From: JAEUQQ01 sp963697285 | Lineage (GTDB): Bacteria > Acidobacteriota > Vicinamibacteria > Vicinamibacterales > JAFNAJ01 | Direction: 5' to 3' | Assembly (NCBI GenBank): GCA_963697285.1 | Contig: CAVONI010000001.1 | Coordinates: forward strand, 248,001-312,000 | DNA: 64,000 nt | Shown here: in pieces, positions 17,533 through 26,990 of the stretch | Numbering within the stretch: position 1 is the first letter of the stretch | Layout: each line of letters opens with the position of its first letter | Translations under genes and position numbers: made by a program | Notes under the pieces: generated by a model | What the model saw: only the letters and a program-made list of their open reading frames with translations | What the model was told of the DNA's origin: nothing | Database searches by the model: none

Positions 17533-18453
17533 CTACTTCGTTGCCTGCTCTACCGCCTGCTCTACCCAGTGGCGGATGCGCTCGTCGAGCCAGCCCTCGT
17601 CGCGCTGGAAGGTGAGCCAGCTGTTCAGGAAGTTGAGGAAGTCGGCATCGCCCTTGCGGATTGCCATCGCCGTCCGCGTCGTCTGCAGGGATTCGGCAAA
17701 CGGCAGGACGAGCGTGTCGGGCGCCTTCGCGACGAGCGTCCGAGGTGCGAACGTGGCGACGATGGCTGCGTGCGCCTTTCCGGCGAGGACTGTCGTCATC
17801 TCGTTGTCGTCGGGTTCCACGGGCACCAGCGTGGCCTTGGGGAACAGCCGTGATGCGACGCCCGCCTGCAGCGTGCCCGGATACACCGACAGCCGCACGT
17901 CCGCACGATTGTAGGCATCGCGCGTCGTCAGCCCGGCGGTGAGTGCCTTGTTCGCCACGAGGTGAATACCCTCGATCGACGTCGGATCCGAGAAGTTGAC
18001 CACCAGGGCACGATCCGGGGTGATCCACAGTCCCGAGGCAATCACGTCGAAATGGCGGTCGAGCAGGTCGGCGATGACCTGTGACCACGACGTCTCGAAG
18101 AACTCGACACGCACGCCGAGGTCCTCGGCGAGCCTGGTCGCCACGTCGATGCTGAAGCCCGACAGCTTGCCGTCGGCATCTCGCATCACCATCGGTTCGA
18201 CGGCCGCCACGCCGACCCGGAGGACGCCCCGCTGGCGGATCGTCGCGAGTGTGTCAATCAACGGTCCACGGTAGACCGGTTCGATGTCCGGTGTCCGCGG
18301 GCGCGTTGGTATGCCCGCGGGATCGGCATAGCCCCCGGTGGGGGGCTGTGGCTGGGCCGCCTGCTGGGCGACGACGTCGGTCGCCATCACGTGCAGGACG
18401 ATTCCGGTAGACAGCGTGAATGCGCAGAGCGCGCCAGAGATCTTGGTCGTCAC
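17533..18453 (-). CDS. Orphan amino-acid-type periplasmic solute-binding protein
   Basis: 306 aa from GTG 18453, chosen because AGGAGG stands 9 bases upstream and a signal peptide follows (ISGALCAFTLSTGIVLHVMA ... VVAQ). SBP_bac_3 domain from ~60: IRQRGVLRVGVAAVEPM, LSGFSIDVATRLAEDLGVRV, FDVIASGLWITPDRA, and C-terminal helix EGWLDERIRHWVEQA. It binds a polar amino acid or carboxylate in the periplasm. No ABC permease or ATPase is next to it. Its domain resembles the binding domains fused to the SDF symporters at 29-31 and 39.8-41.9 kb, so it may feed a transporter elsewhere or act as a sensor. Confidence 0.9.
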   Translation of the reverse strand: MTTKISGALCAFTLSTGIVLHVMATDVVAQQAAQPQPPTGGYADPAGIPTRPRTPDIEPVYRGPLIDTLATIRQRGVLRVGVAAVEPMVMRDADGKLSGFSIDVATRLAEDLGVRVEFFETSWSQVIADLLDRHFDVIASGLWITPDRALVVNFSDPTSIEGIHLVANKALTAGLTTRDAYNRADVRLSVYPGTLQAGVASRLFPKATLVPVEPDDNEMTTVLAGKAHAAIVATFAPRTLVAKAPDTLVLPFAESLQTTRTAMAIRKGDADFLNFLNSWLTFQRDEGWLDERIRHWVEQAVEQATK

Positions 18454-18481
18454 GATCGTGTTCCTCCTGTGAGGCGAGGCC

Positions 18482-19132
18482 TCAGTAGCCACCGCGCGAA
18501 TAGCCGCTGCCGGCGCGACTGAACACGACCTGGTGACGGCTGTCGTTTTCGTCGGTGGCGACGAAGCCATTGCCCGCGCGTTCGACCCGGAAGCGTTGGC
18601 GCCCCGCCTCGAGGCGCTTGTCGTCGAAGAACCCGGTGAACTCACTGCCGTCGGCGAGGCCGGTCACCGATCCGCCTGGAAGCACGGTCACTTCCACGGT
18701 CGTGCGCTCCCGGGAGTCGTACCCGCGGAACGAGCCCACTGCCCACGACGGCACCCTGGTATCGTGCTTGTCACGATTGGCTGCGATGGCCGCGGCGATC
18801 GCGAGGCCGGCGACGGTTGCGCCCACGGCCACCGCGGTTCCAGAGCTGGAGCCACCCCGGCCGTCGTAGCGTCCGACTTCGAATTCGGCGGCGCACCCGC
18901 GATCAACCCAGACACCCCGCGCGTCATAGCCCCAGTTCACGCCCTGCCGGCAGTGCGTGCTGGATCGCTGGTGCACGAGCCGCACGCGATAGTCGGTGTC
19001 GGCCCGGCAGAACTGGTATCGATAGTTGCGGCTCTCGCACCGGATCGTCCGCTCGGCGAACGCCGTCGACGGCAGCGCGGCTGCCACACAGAGTGCACCC
19101 GCAATGGTCTTCATCGTGGACTTCGTGAACAT
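18482..19132 (-). CDS. DUF3011 family exported protein
   Basis: 216 aa from ATG 19132, ribosome site GAGGAGG just upstream. Signal peptide (TMKTIAGALCVAAALPSTAFA), then a DUF3011 Cys-rich unit (RTIRCESRNYRYQFC, STHCRQGVNWGYDARGVWVD, RGCAAEF), a hydrophobic Ala/Val/Gly stretch at ~110-130 (GTAVAVGATVAGLAIAAAIA), and a C-terminal strand-rich part (FTGFFDDKRLEAGRQRFRVE). Function of the family is unknown. The hydrophobic stretch could anchor it. It lies 28 bases upstream of the binding-protein gene on the same strand. Confidence 0.8.
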   Translation of the reverse strand: MFTKSTMKTIAGALCVAAALPSTAFAERTIRCESRNYRYQFCRADTDYRVRLVHQRSSTHCRQGVNWGYDARGVWVDRGCAAEFEVGRYDGRGGSSSGTAVAVGATVAGLAIAAAIAANRDKHDTRVPSWAVGSFRGYDSRERTTVEVTVLPGGSVTGLADGSEFTGFFDDKRLEAGRQRFRVERAGNGFVATDENDSRHQVVFSRAGSGYSRGGY

Positions 19133-19296
19133 GCCTTTCCTCCTCGGCGAGTCGGTCACGCGGCGCGCCTTCGACGCGCTGCAGACGACCCCGGTCCCTG
19201 TTGTTGCCTGTCAGTCATTCACCCGGACGGTTCACCACGGTCGTTCCGGGCGTCTGGCGACTTCATGCCCGGTCCGACACCGGTGCCAGCCACCGA

Positions 19297-19740
19297 TCAG
19301 TACGACGTGATCCTGTCTGCGCGGAGCACCCAGCCAGCCTCTCCCTGCGCCACCGTGTACTGGATCTGCCGCATGCCCCCGGTTGGCTTGTCGTCCGGGT
19401 CGCCGGCGCGATAGACGGGGAAGCGCCGCACGAGACCGTTCTCGACAAGGCGCATCTCGTCGCGGCCACGGTAGCCCTCGGCCTCCTTCGAGGCGGGGTC
19501 CACCGGCGGCAGGTAGATCCCGCTCATCGACTTGCGCCGATTGGCGGAGTAGGCGACCAGCGACGTGCCGGTGCTCGCGCGCGCAGACGTGACGTAGACG
19601 TAGACCTCGGGCGAGCGATCGTCGTTGAGGTCTGCGACCTCAGCGAAGGTGACGCGGCCCTCGACCTGTTGCGTGAGCGGAGCGTTGTCGATTTCGAGGT
19701 GGCTCGGTGTGATCGGCGCCGGCCCTGGATGCGACTGTCG
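19297..19740 (-). pseudogene. PliI-like lysozyme-inhibitor-family protein lacking its N-terminus
   Basis: A clean frame of ~147 codons ends in TGA at 19297. It contains LEIDNAPLTQQVEGRVTFAE, VADLNDDRSPEVYVYV, YSANRRKSMSGIYLPP, GYRGRDEMRLVENGLVRRFP and PTGGMRQIQYTVAQGE. This pattern is that of the PliI-like periplasmic family, which inhibits I-type lysozymes in characterised members. The frame is closed by a stop at 19741-19743. The expected signal peptide and first strands do not appear in frame, so a frameshift or 5' loss occurred near 19740-19800. A short start at ATG 19527 would miss the conserved core. Confidence 0.6.
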
Positions 19741-19838
19741 TCATCGGAGCGATGGTGCCCGAGGTGTTGCGCGTCGGCAATCCAGATCCTGCCATATGGG
19801 GCGAGCGCCGACGAACACGGCGGCCTTCGCCCTCTACT

Positions 19839-20729
19839 TCACTCTGCACACCTGGCCACGTCGATCTGCGCACGCCTCATCTTGAAGACGGCCACCCAGG
19901 CGTCGATGCCGCGATGGATCGTGCCGGTGGCAGGGTCGCGCCACTCCTGGACATCGCCGAGCGCATCGAGGCGACCCGCCTCGAACAGCGCACGGATGTG
20001 AGCATCGGTCAGCCGGTCGAGCAGATCGGCCAGGATCCGCCGGCCAGCCTCGCCGATCTTCGGGTAGGCCCGTGTGCGCGTCTTCGCCGTGAAGGCGGCG
20101 ACGACGTCGCCGCGACAGAGGCGCGGGATCGTCTTGCCGGTCGCATCGACGACGGGCACGAACATCGGGTGCCTTGCCCACGACGCGAGGTGCACCTTGT
20201 TGGTCCGGGTGGTCAGGTGACTCGACCTGCCGAACGTGGCGCCGAGATCCTGGATGAGCGCGACGGGCGCACGGCACGAGGTCGCGCCCGGGCGCTCGAA
20301 GAGCGCGGGCACGGCGAAGGTCCCGCTGTCGTTTTCACTCAGGGGATGGACGTCACCCGCGGTCTCGTCCACCTCGCTCGCGCAGACCAGTCGTTGCTGT
20401 TCGGCCTTGCGGTCGCCGTGCTGCACGAACACCGCCAGCAGGCTCAGCGCATCGAAGTAGGCGCGCTGCCTGTCGCGGGCCGGACCGGCTGGCATGTGGG
20501 CAATCGCGTCGTCGAGTTGGCCGAACCTCCAGCCCTGGTCAGGGTCGGCCTTCGACAGGATGAGCGTGCCCGCAAAGCGAGGTTCCGTGACGCCGACGAA
20601 CCGGCGTGCCGCCCGCGGGCCCTTGCCTGCCATCGGATCGGCCGGGCAGTCCTGGCAGTTCACCGTGATCGTCTGCACGGTGTCGGCGGCGAAGCCGAGG
20701 GCACCTGCTCTATCCGTTTTCTGCCGCAT
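19839..20729 (-). CDS. Protein of unknown function, possibly 5'-truncated
   Basis: About 296 aa from ATG 20729. It reads as a genuine protein (TVQTITVNCQDCPADP, RFVGVTEPRFAGTLILSK, YFDALSLLAVFVQHGDRK, LIQDLGATFGRSSHLT, RLCRGDVVAAFTAKTRTRAYP, RGIDAWVAVFKMRRAQIDV). The frame stays open upstream, but there it is Arg-rich antisense of the antiporter gene. It has no signal peptide at this start, although the Cys-containing motif and its neighbours would fit an exported protein, so a truncated or frameshifted N-terminus is likely. I cannot name a family. Confidence 0.5.
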   Translation of the reverse strand: MRQKTDRAGALGFAADTVQTITVNCQDCPADPMAGKGPRAARRFVGVTEPRFAGTLILSKADPDQGWRFGQLDDAIAHMPAGPARDRQRAYFDALSLLAVFVQHGDRKAEQQRLVCASEVDETAGDVHPLSENDSGTFAVPALFERPGATSCRAPVALIQDLGATFGRSSHLTTRTNKVHLASWARHPMFVPVVDATGKTIPRLCRGDVVAAFTAKTRTRAYPKIGEAGRRILADLLDRLTDAHIRALFEAGRLDALGDVQEWRDPATGTIHRGIDAWVAVFKMRRAQIDVARCAE

Positions 20730-20854
20730 CGCTGCGGCGTGGCGGGAATCGGATAGCGACGACCGGGCATTCCCAAACACGATTGGCGCTTCTCTCGGCC
20801 GTCGTGGGCGTGATCGCCCGCGACGGCTCGCTCGACCACGACATCCCCTTGCTG

Positions 20855-22030
20855 ATGCTGGAAGCACTCCGTTCCCTCCTGGCAGCCACGGCGGTCGTCG
20901 CCGCCGCACCGATCGTGGTGGCATTGCTGCCGGGACGCATTCCCCAGGTCGTGGCCCTGATCGCCGGTGGCGTCGTGATTGGCCCCGAGGTGCTCGGCTT
21001 CGGCGACCCTGAGAACGTCTCTCTCTTCGCCAACCTCGGTCTCGGGTTCCTCTTCCTGCTCGCCGGCTACGAGGTCGAGCCAAACCTCCTCCGCGAGCGT
21101 GCCGGACGCCTCGCCAGCGTCTCCTGGGTCGTGTCGGCGGTCGTTGCCCTCGGCATCGTCGGCATGCTCGAACGTGCGGGGTTCGTGCGCGCGTTCCTGC
21201 CCGTGGCGATTGGCCTCACGACCACGGCGCTGGGCACACTCCTGCCGATGCTTCGCGAACACGCCATGCACACCGGACCCTTTGGACGGTACGTGTTCGC
21301 CGCCGGCGCGGTGGGTGAAATGGGCCCGGTGCTCGCGATCGCGATCCTCCTTGGCCGGCACGGATCGCTCGTGGAAGTCGTTGGTGTCGCCGCCGTGGCG
21401 GCAGTGGCGTTCCTGCTCTCGGTCGTGCCGCGTCTCGTCCGGGGCACCTTTCTCGAGCGCATCATCGCTGACCGGGCGCACGACACATCGCAGACAACGT
21501 TGCGGCTGACGCTCCTCCTGCTGGTGCTGTTGCTGCTCCTGTCAGCCGAGTTCGGGCTCGATGTCGTGCTGGGGGCGTTTTTCGCCGGCATGGTGCTCAG
21601 GCGATCGGCGTTCGCCGACGTGACCACGCTCGAGCACAAGCTCGACGCGGTGGGGTACGGGTTCTTCATCCCGGTGTTCTTCGTGTCGTCAGGGATGGGG
21701 CTCGACGTCTGGTCCATCGTCGAGTCGCCGGGGCGGCTCTTCGTGTTCTTCGCGCTCCTGCTGCTCGTGCGCGGCGTGCCCGCGTGGTTCGTCTACAGGA
21801 AGGCACTGCCCGCAGTGCGTCGCATCCAGCTCGCACTGCTCACGGCGACCGCCCTTCCGCTGCTCGTGGCACTCGCAGAGGTCGGCCTGGCCAATGGTTC
21901 GATGCTGCCCGAGAACGCCGCCGCGCTCGTGGGTGCCGGCGTGCTTTCGGTCGCGCTGTTCCCCATGCTGGCGATGCGCCTCGAGCCCCGGGCACGCCGC
22001 ATCGACGAGACGAGCAGTCACGTCGCGTAG
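20855..22030 (+). CDS. Kef/CPA2-type monovalent cation:proton antiporter
   Basis: 391 aa from ATG 20855 (a TTG at 20783 would extend it by 24 residues). About 11-12 membrane helices: ALIAGGVVIGPEVLGFG, LGFLFLLAGYEVEP, FLPVAIGLTTTALGTLLPML, FGLDVVLGAFFAGMVLRR, FFIPVFFVSSGMGLDVWS. These are signatures of the Na_H_Exchanger/CPA2 fold. No TrkA-N regulatory domain follows, so it is a membrane-only form. Probable role is K+ or Na+ efflux against protons in the inner membrane. Followed after ~120 bases by a TauE-type exporter. Confidence 0.9.
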   Translation: MLEALRSLLAATAVVAAAPIVVALLPGRIPQVVALIAGGVVIGPEVLGFGDPENVSLFANLGLGFLFLLAGYEVEPNLLRERAGRLASVSWVVSAVVALGIVGMLERAGFVRAFLPVAIGLTTTALGTLLPMLREHAMHTGPFGRYVFAAGAVGEMGPVLAIAILLGRHGSLVEVVGVAAVAAVAFLLSVVPRLVRGTFLERIIADRAHDTSQTTLRLTLLLLVLLLLLSAEFGLDVVLGAFFAGMVLRRSAFADVTTLEHKLDAVGYGFFIPVFFVSSGMGLDVWSIVESPGRLFVFFALLLLVRGVPAWFVYRKALPAVRRIQLALLTATALPLLVALAEVGLANGSMLPENAAALVGAGVLSVALFPMLAMRLEPRARRIDETSSHVA

Positions 22031-22152
22031 GCACGCCCAGGATCGGGGCCTTCGTGACGGCTCCGCGGCCGACCGGCGCCTGGCGCACATGTATCGGTGA
22101 TGGCGGTGTCGGCTGCCCGGCGAGCCCGTCCGCTGGTAGGATGCTCAGTCGA

Positions 22153-22920
22153 ATGACGATGAGCGGCGCGGAGATGCTGGCGATCGGCGCGGCAGCCTTC
22201 GCTGCGGGGGTGGTCAACGCCCTCGCGGGCGGAGGCACGCTGATCACCTTTCCAGTCCTGACGGCCGCGGGTTTTCCTGCCGTGACGGCGAACGTCACCA
22301 ACACCGTGGCGCTGTGCCCGGGTTACTTCGGTGGCACCTACGCGCAACGTCGCGATCTGGTGGGGCAGGGCGCGCGCATGCGCCTGCTGCTGCCGGTGGG
22401 TGCCGCCTTCGGGGTCCTCGGGGGCTGGCTCCTGCTGAATTCAGGCGAGCGGCTGTTCCGCGCGCTGGTGCCGTACCTGATCCTCGGCGCATCACTGTTG
22501 CTGGCCGTTCAGGATCCCCTGCGACGCTGGCTCCAGGCGCGCAACGCGCGTCATGCCGCGGCCGGTCACCGCCAGGCCGGCGCCGCGGTGCCCGTCGGCG
22601 CCGCGGCGATCTACGGCGGCTATTTCGGCGCAGGTCTGGGCGTCATCATGCTGGCCACCCTCGGCCTCACGCTCGACGACACGCTGACCCGTCTCAACGC
22701 GCTGAAGCAGTCGCTGTCGCTGGCGATCAACGTCGCCGCGGCCGTGTTCTTCGTCTCGTCGGGACAGGTGGCATGGGACGCGGCGGGCGTGATGGCGGTG
22801 GCCGCCCTCGTCGGAGGCGCCGCAGGTGGGCGGCTCGCGGGCCGCATCAGGCCGGCGCGGCTGCGGGTCCTCGTGGTCGCCATCGGGATGACGGTCGGGA
22901 TCTTCTACCTGGTGCGGTGA
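22153..22920 (+). CDS. TauE/SafE (TSUP) family membrane exporter
   Basis: 255 aa from ATG 22153; ATG 22141 or 22159 are alternatives. About eight helices. Family features are GVVNALAGGGTLITFPVLTA near the N-terminus and YGGYFGAGLGVIMLATLGL at the start of the second half, the repeat-related partner motif, plus NALKQSLSLAINVAAA. TSUP proteins move sulfite, sulfoacetate or related organosulfur anions across the inner membrane. No sulfur genes are adjacent, so substrate is open. Confidence 0.9.
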   Translation: MTMSGAEMLAIGAAAFAAGVVNALAGGGTLITFPVLTAAGFPAVTANVTNTVALCPGYFGGTYAQRRDLVGQGARMRLLLPVGAAFGVLGGWLLLNSGERLFRALVPYLILGASLLLAVQDPLRRWLQARNARHAAAGHRQAGAAVPVGAAAIYGGYFGAGLGVIMLATLGLTLDDTLTRLNALKQSLSLAINVAAAVFFVSSGQVAWDAAGVMAVAALVGGAAGGRLAGRIRPARLRVLVVAIGMTVGIFYLVR

Positions 22921-22955
22921 GGCGGCGCCGGCGTCCGCGTGTCGCATAGTTAAGA

Positions 22956-22984
22956 TTGAAAAATAGTATTTCGAGCACTAATAT
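22956..22984 (+). promoter_or_regulatory. Near-consensus sigma70 promoter before the AAA/DUF4143 gene
   Basis: TTGAAA (22956-22961), 17-base spacer, TAATAT (22979-22984), inside a ~55-base AT-rich island that stands out in this GC-rich DNA. Transcription would begin near 22991, only about three bases before the GTG start at 22994, predicting a leaderless or near-leaderless mRNA. No ribosome site is visible upstream of the GTG. Confidence 0.7.
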
Positions 22985-22993
22985 TCACGAATT

Positions 22994-24145
22994 GTGTCAG
23001 TCGACCGTGCAAGCTATCGTCAGCAAGTCCAGGACGCCCTGGCCCGGTTTCGGGTCACCGCGCTGCTCGGCCCACGCCAGTGCGGCAAGACGACCCTGGC
23101 CAGGGAACTGGCGACCCGGCCAGACGCCTACTTCGATCTCGAGGATCCCCTGGATCTGGCCCGCCTGGACGCACCCAGGCAGGCGCTCGGCACACTCACC
23201 GGGCTCGTCGTCATCGATGAGATCCAGCGCCGGCCCGACCTGTTCACGCTGCTGCGCGTCCTGGCGGATCGCCCGGGCACGCCGGCACGCTTTCTCATTC
23301 TGGGCAGCGCCTCGCTCGACCTGGTCAAGGGCGTGTCGGAGTCGCTGGCGGGCCGGGTGGGGTTTGTCGACCTGAGTGGCTTCGATGGCACCGAAGTCGG
23401 TTTCGACCGCCTCGACACGCTCTGGCTTCGTGGCGGGTTTCCGGAGTCGTTCCTCAGTGACTCCGACCAGGCGAGCCTGCACTGGCGGCAGCAGTTCATC
23501 CGCACCTTTCTCACCCGCGATATCCCGCAACTGGGCATCACCGTTCCCTCGGAACGGCTTCGCCGCTTCTGGCTCATGATCGCGCACTATCACGGCCAGT
23601 TGTGGAACGCCTCGGAGATCGGGACCTCGCTCGGGATCAACTACAAGACCGCGCAGCACTACCTCGAGATCCTCACCGGTTCGTTCATGATCCGGGCGTT
23701 GCCGACCTGGAGCGAGAACCTCGGCAAGCGCGTGCGCAAGGCTCCGAAGATCTACCTCCGCGATAGCGGCCTGTTCCATGCGCTGCAGCGAATCGCGTCG
23801 ATGGCCGACCTCCAGGCACACCCCAAGCTGGGTGCGTCGTGGGAGGGACTGGCGCTCGAGCACGTCCTGCGCGTCCTCCGCGTCGAGCCGGGCCAGGCGT
23901 TCCACTGGGGAACCCACGGGGGCGCCGAACTCGACCTGTTGCTGGTCCGCGGCGGTCAGCGCCTGGGCTTCGAGTTCAAGTTCGCCGACGCGCCGCGGAC
24001 GACCAGGTCGATGCGCGTCGCCATGGACGATCTGAAGCTGGAGCGCCTGTTCGTGGTCTATCCGGGCGAGAAGGACTACGCGCTGGATGAGCGCATCCAT
24101 GTGATGGCGCTGCGGAACGTTGAAGCCCTGATCGAGTGGGCCTGA
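22994..24145 (+). CDS. AAA_14 / DUF4143 ATP-binding protein
   Basis: 383 aa, GTG start. N-terminal AAA_14 ATPase: Walker A GPRQCGKTTLARE, Walker B GLVVIDEIQRRPD, sensor FLILGSASLDLVKG. C-terminal DUF4143 region: TFLTRDIPQLGI, NYKTAQHYLEILTGSFMIR, KAPKIYLRDSGLFHALQ, then a nuclease-like segment with GAELDLLLVRGG and GFEFKFADAP resembling the (D/E)-x-K core of restriction-endonuclease folds. Such proteins are frequent in accessory DNA and have no settled function. The AT-rich promoter fits acquisition by transfer or strong solitary expression. Followed by an unrelated cytochrome gene. Confidence 0.9.
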   Translation: MSVDRASYRQQVQDALARFRVTALLGPRQCGKTTLARELATRPDAYFDLEDPLDLARLDAPRQALGTLTGLVVIDEIQRRPDLFTLLRVLADRPGTPARFLILGSASLDLVKGVSESLAGRVGFVDLSGFDGTEVGFDRLDTLWLRGGFPESFLSDSDQASLHWRQQFIRTFLTRDIPQLGITVPSERLRRFWLMIAHYHGQLWNASEIGTSLGINYKTAQHYLEILTGSFMIRALPTWSENLGKRVRKAPKIYLRDSGLFHALQRIASMADLQAHPKLGASWEGLALEHVLRVLRVEPGQAFHWGTHGGAELDLLLVRGGQRLGFEFKFADAPRTTRSMRVAMDDLKLERLFVVYPGEKDYALDERIHVMALRNVEALIEWA

Positions 24146-24245
24146 CGGGCGCCGCTCACCTCAGAGAGGCGCACCAGTTCTGGTTGACCGATACCAGCTT
24201 CGTGCCTGCACCGCTTATGATGACGGCAATGTCCGAGGCCCTCGC

Positions 24246-26655
24246 GTGAAGTGGCCGCTCGCACGCCGTATCTGGGACTCGATCGTGCGTCGCGGGCCGG
24301 TGATCCCGCGCACCGATCGCGACCGTGCGTTCGTCACCATCCACACCCCGCTCGAATCGAAAGCGGGCGCGACGGGTGCGCCGGCGGCACTGCGGCGCTG
24401 GAAGGTCGCGGGGCTCGTCTCGCTCGCCGTCATCGTCGCGGCCGTGCCCCTCTCGTTGCTGTGGCCGTCGCGCCCATCGAACGCCACCGACCCGGCCACG
24501 GTGGTGCCAGCCTTCGTGGGCAGCACCGCGTGCCAGGCGTGCCACGAGAACGCCTACCGCGCGTGGAAGGGCTCGCACCACGAGCGCGCGATGGACGTCG
24601 CCACCGAGGCGACCGTGCTCGGCGACTTCGACAATGCCACCTTCACGCACCGGGGCGTCACGTCGCGCTTCTATCGTCGCGACGGCAAGTTCTACGTGAC
24701 GACGCAGGGGCCCGACGGCACGCCTGGCGAGTTCGAGATCACGCACGTGTTCGGGCTCACGCCGCTGCAGCAGTACCTCGATCCCGTTTCCCGGCGGGCG
24801 CAGGCAGAGCCTCACCATCGCGTGGGACACGGTCGCCAGGCGCTGGTTCCACCTCTATCCCGACCAGGACATTCCACCGACCGACTGGCTGCACTGGACG
24901 CGGAACGCGCAGAACTGGAACGGCATGTGCGCGGAGTGTCACTCGACCAACCTGAAGAAGAACTACGACGCCGACACCGACACGTACGCGACCACGTGGT
25001 CTGAGATCAGCGTCGGTTGCGAGGCGTGCCACGGGCCGGGCTCGCGGCACGTCGCCTGGGCGAAGCTCCCCGACATGGCGCGCCCGCCCCTCGAGCGGAA
25101 GGGACTGGTCGTGTCGACCTCGAACATCCCGTCGACGCAACTGGTGGAACTCTGCGCGCCGTGCCACTCGCGGCGGGCCGAACTCGGCGACTACGACCAC
25201 ACGGGCCGACGCCTGCTCGATCACGCCCTGCCCTCGCTGCTCGACGAGGCGCTCTACTACCCCGACGGCCAGCAGCAGGACGAGGTCTATATCTACGCCT
25301 CGTTCCTGCAGAGCAAGATGTACGCGCGTGGCGTCAAGTGCAGCGACTGCCACGACAGCCACAGCGCCAGGCTCCTGCGGCCAGGCAACGAGCTCTGCGT
25401 GCAGTGTCACCAGCGTGACGTGTTCGACACGCCGGCGCACCATTTCCACAAGCGCGAGGTGGACGGCACGCCCTCGGATGGCGCGCTGTGCGTGAAGTGC
25501 CACATGCCCGAGCGCGTCTACCTGGGCGTGGATGCCCGGGCCGATCACAGCTTCCGCATTCCGCGCCCCGACCTCACCCTCGAGATCGGTACGCCCAACG
25601 CCTGCAGCCAGTCGGGGTGCCACGCCGACAAGGCGGCGACGTGGTCGGTCGATGCGTATCGCCGGTGGTACGGGATCGCCAGGCGTCCCCACTTCGGGCC
25701 GGCGTTCGCGGCGGCGCGGACGGGAGCGATCGGTGCCGACGCCGATCTGATCCGCATCGTCGACAACCCCCTGCAGCCGGCCATCGTGCGCGCGACGGCG
25801 CTGTCGCTGCTCGAGCGCTATCCCGGCGCGGCCGTCATGCCGGTGATGCAGCGTGCGCTCGTGGCCGACGATCCGCTGCTGCGCCGCGTGGCCACGTCGG
25901 CACTGGCATCGCTGCCGGTTCCCGACCGTGTCGCCCGCCTGGCGCCCCTGCTCGCCGATCCCGTGAAGGCCGTGCGACTCGACGCCGTGTCGGCGCTCGC
26001 GGGCCTGCCCAACGACCTCTTCACGCCCTCCCAGGCCGATGAACTGCGGCGTGGCCTCGACGAGTACCAGCAGGCGATGGCCTACTCGCTCGACTTCTCG
26101 TCGGCGGGCCTGAACCTGGGGAACCTCCAACGGTCACTCGGGCAACCGGCGCTGGCCGAGAAGTACTACAGGCTGGCGCTGCGCGTCGACGACCTCTTCT
26201 TCCCGGCGAAGATGAACCTCGCGACCCTGCTGAGCGAGCGCGGCCGGAATCCCGAGGCCGAGCAACTGCTGCGCGAGGTGACGACGGCCTACCCCGAGAA
26301 CGCCGAGGCCGCGTATTCGCTGGGGTTGCTGCTCGTCGAAGTCGGCAAGGCCGACGAGGCGCTCGTCTCGCTGCAGCGGGCCGTGACCCTCGCGCCGTCG
26401 CGGGCGCGCTGGCGCTACAACCTCGGGCTGCTGCTGCAGCGGGTGGGCCGACTCGACGATGCCGAGGCCCAGCTCACGGCGGCGCTGGCGCTCGAACCCG
26501 CGCACCCCGATCTGCTCCTGGCGCTCGCTGACCACTACCTGCGTCGCGGCCGGCCGCGCGACGCGTTGCCGCTCGCCGATCGGCTCATCGCCGCGGCGCC
26601 CAATCAGACGGTCGGTCAGAAACTCAGGGACGCTGCCGTGCGGGCGATGCGGTGA
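24246..26655 (+). CDS. Multiheme cytochrome c with HEAT and TPR repeats, one frameshift
   Basis: Restored product ~800 aa. One membrane anchor (VAGLVSLAVIVAAVPLSLLW, residues ~57-76) leads into a periplasmic cytochrome with seven CXXCH sites (CQACH, CAECH, CEACH, CAPCH, CSDCH, CVQCH, CVKCH) and an atypical CSQSGCH with four intervening residues, so up to eight hemes. HEAT-like repeats follow (LQPAIVRATALSLLERYP, DPLLRRVATSALASLP), then TPRs (GKADEALVSLQRAVTLAPS). An extra base near 24779 breaks the frame; skipping it restores IPFPGGRRQSLTIAWD. The cytochrome resembles c554/octaheme types that handle nitrogen compounds or relay electrons. Substrate unproven. Confidence 0.85.
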
Positions 26656-26735
26656 CGTGGACGCCGGTCCGGGCGACGAGCCGTCGGCCGAAGGGACTGT
26701 CGATGTGATCCCTTCGCGCTGGTACAATGCGACCA

Positions 26736-26990
26736 ATGGCATCCGACCCGTCGGCCCTCGCGTCGTGGTCACCCGAGCAGATCGCGCTCGGGCGGCGCTG
26801 GGTTGAGGCCTGGAAGCACGCTGCCCCGGAGTTGGAGCGGATCCGGCGCCGGGAATTGCGGGAACTCGATGCCTACGCCGCGATCGCTCTCCTCTGCGGA
26901 CCCGCCGATTACCGCGAGGCGCCGCGCGCGCCGAAGCCCACGTCTGGTCTGATCGACCAACAGCGCGTCTTTCGAAAACTGCGTCCGTGA
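26736..26990 (+). CDS. Small protein paired with AbiEii-like nucleotidyltransferase
   Basis: 84 aa from ATG 26736 (ATG 26727 also in frame). Charged and helical (WSPEQIALGRRWVEAWKHA, LERIRRRELRELDAYAA). No domain recognised. Its stop overlaps the start of the next gene by GTGA, the close coupling typical of antitoxin-toxin or chaperone pairs. Role as antitoxin is inferred from position only. Confidence 0.65.
   Translation: MASDPSALASWSPEQIALGRRWVEAWKHAAPELERIRRRELRELDAYAAIALLCGPADYREAPRAPKPTSGLIDQQRVFRKLRP

Noticed and set aside
17533..18453. Complete ABC amino-acid importer
   Set aside because: No permease or ATPase gene is adjacent; only the binding protein is present.
24757..26130. 457-codon frame opposite the multiheme cytochrome
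   Set aside because: Val/Arg/Gly-rich without motifs; the plus strand carries seven CXXCH sites in frame.
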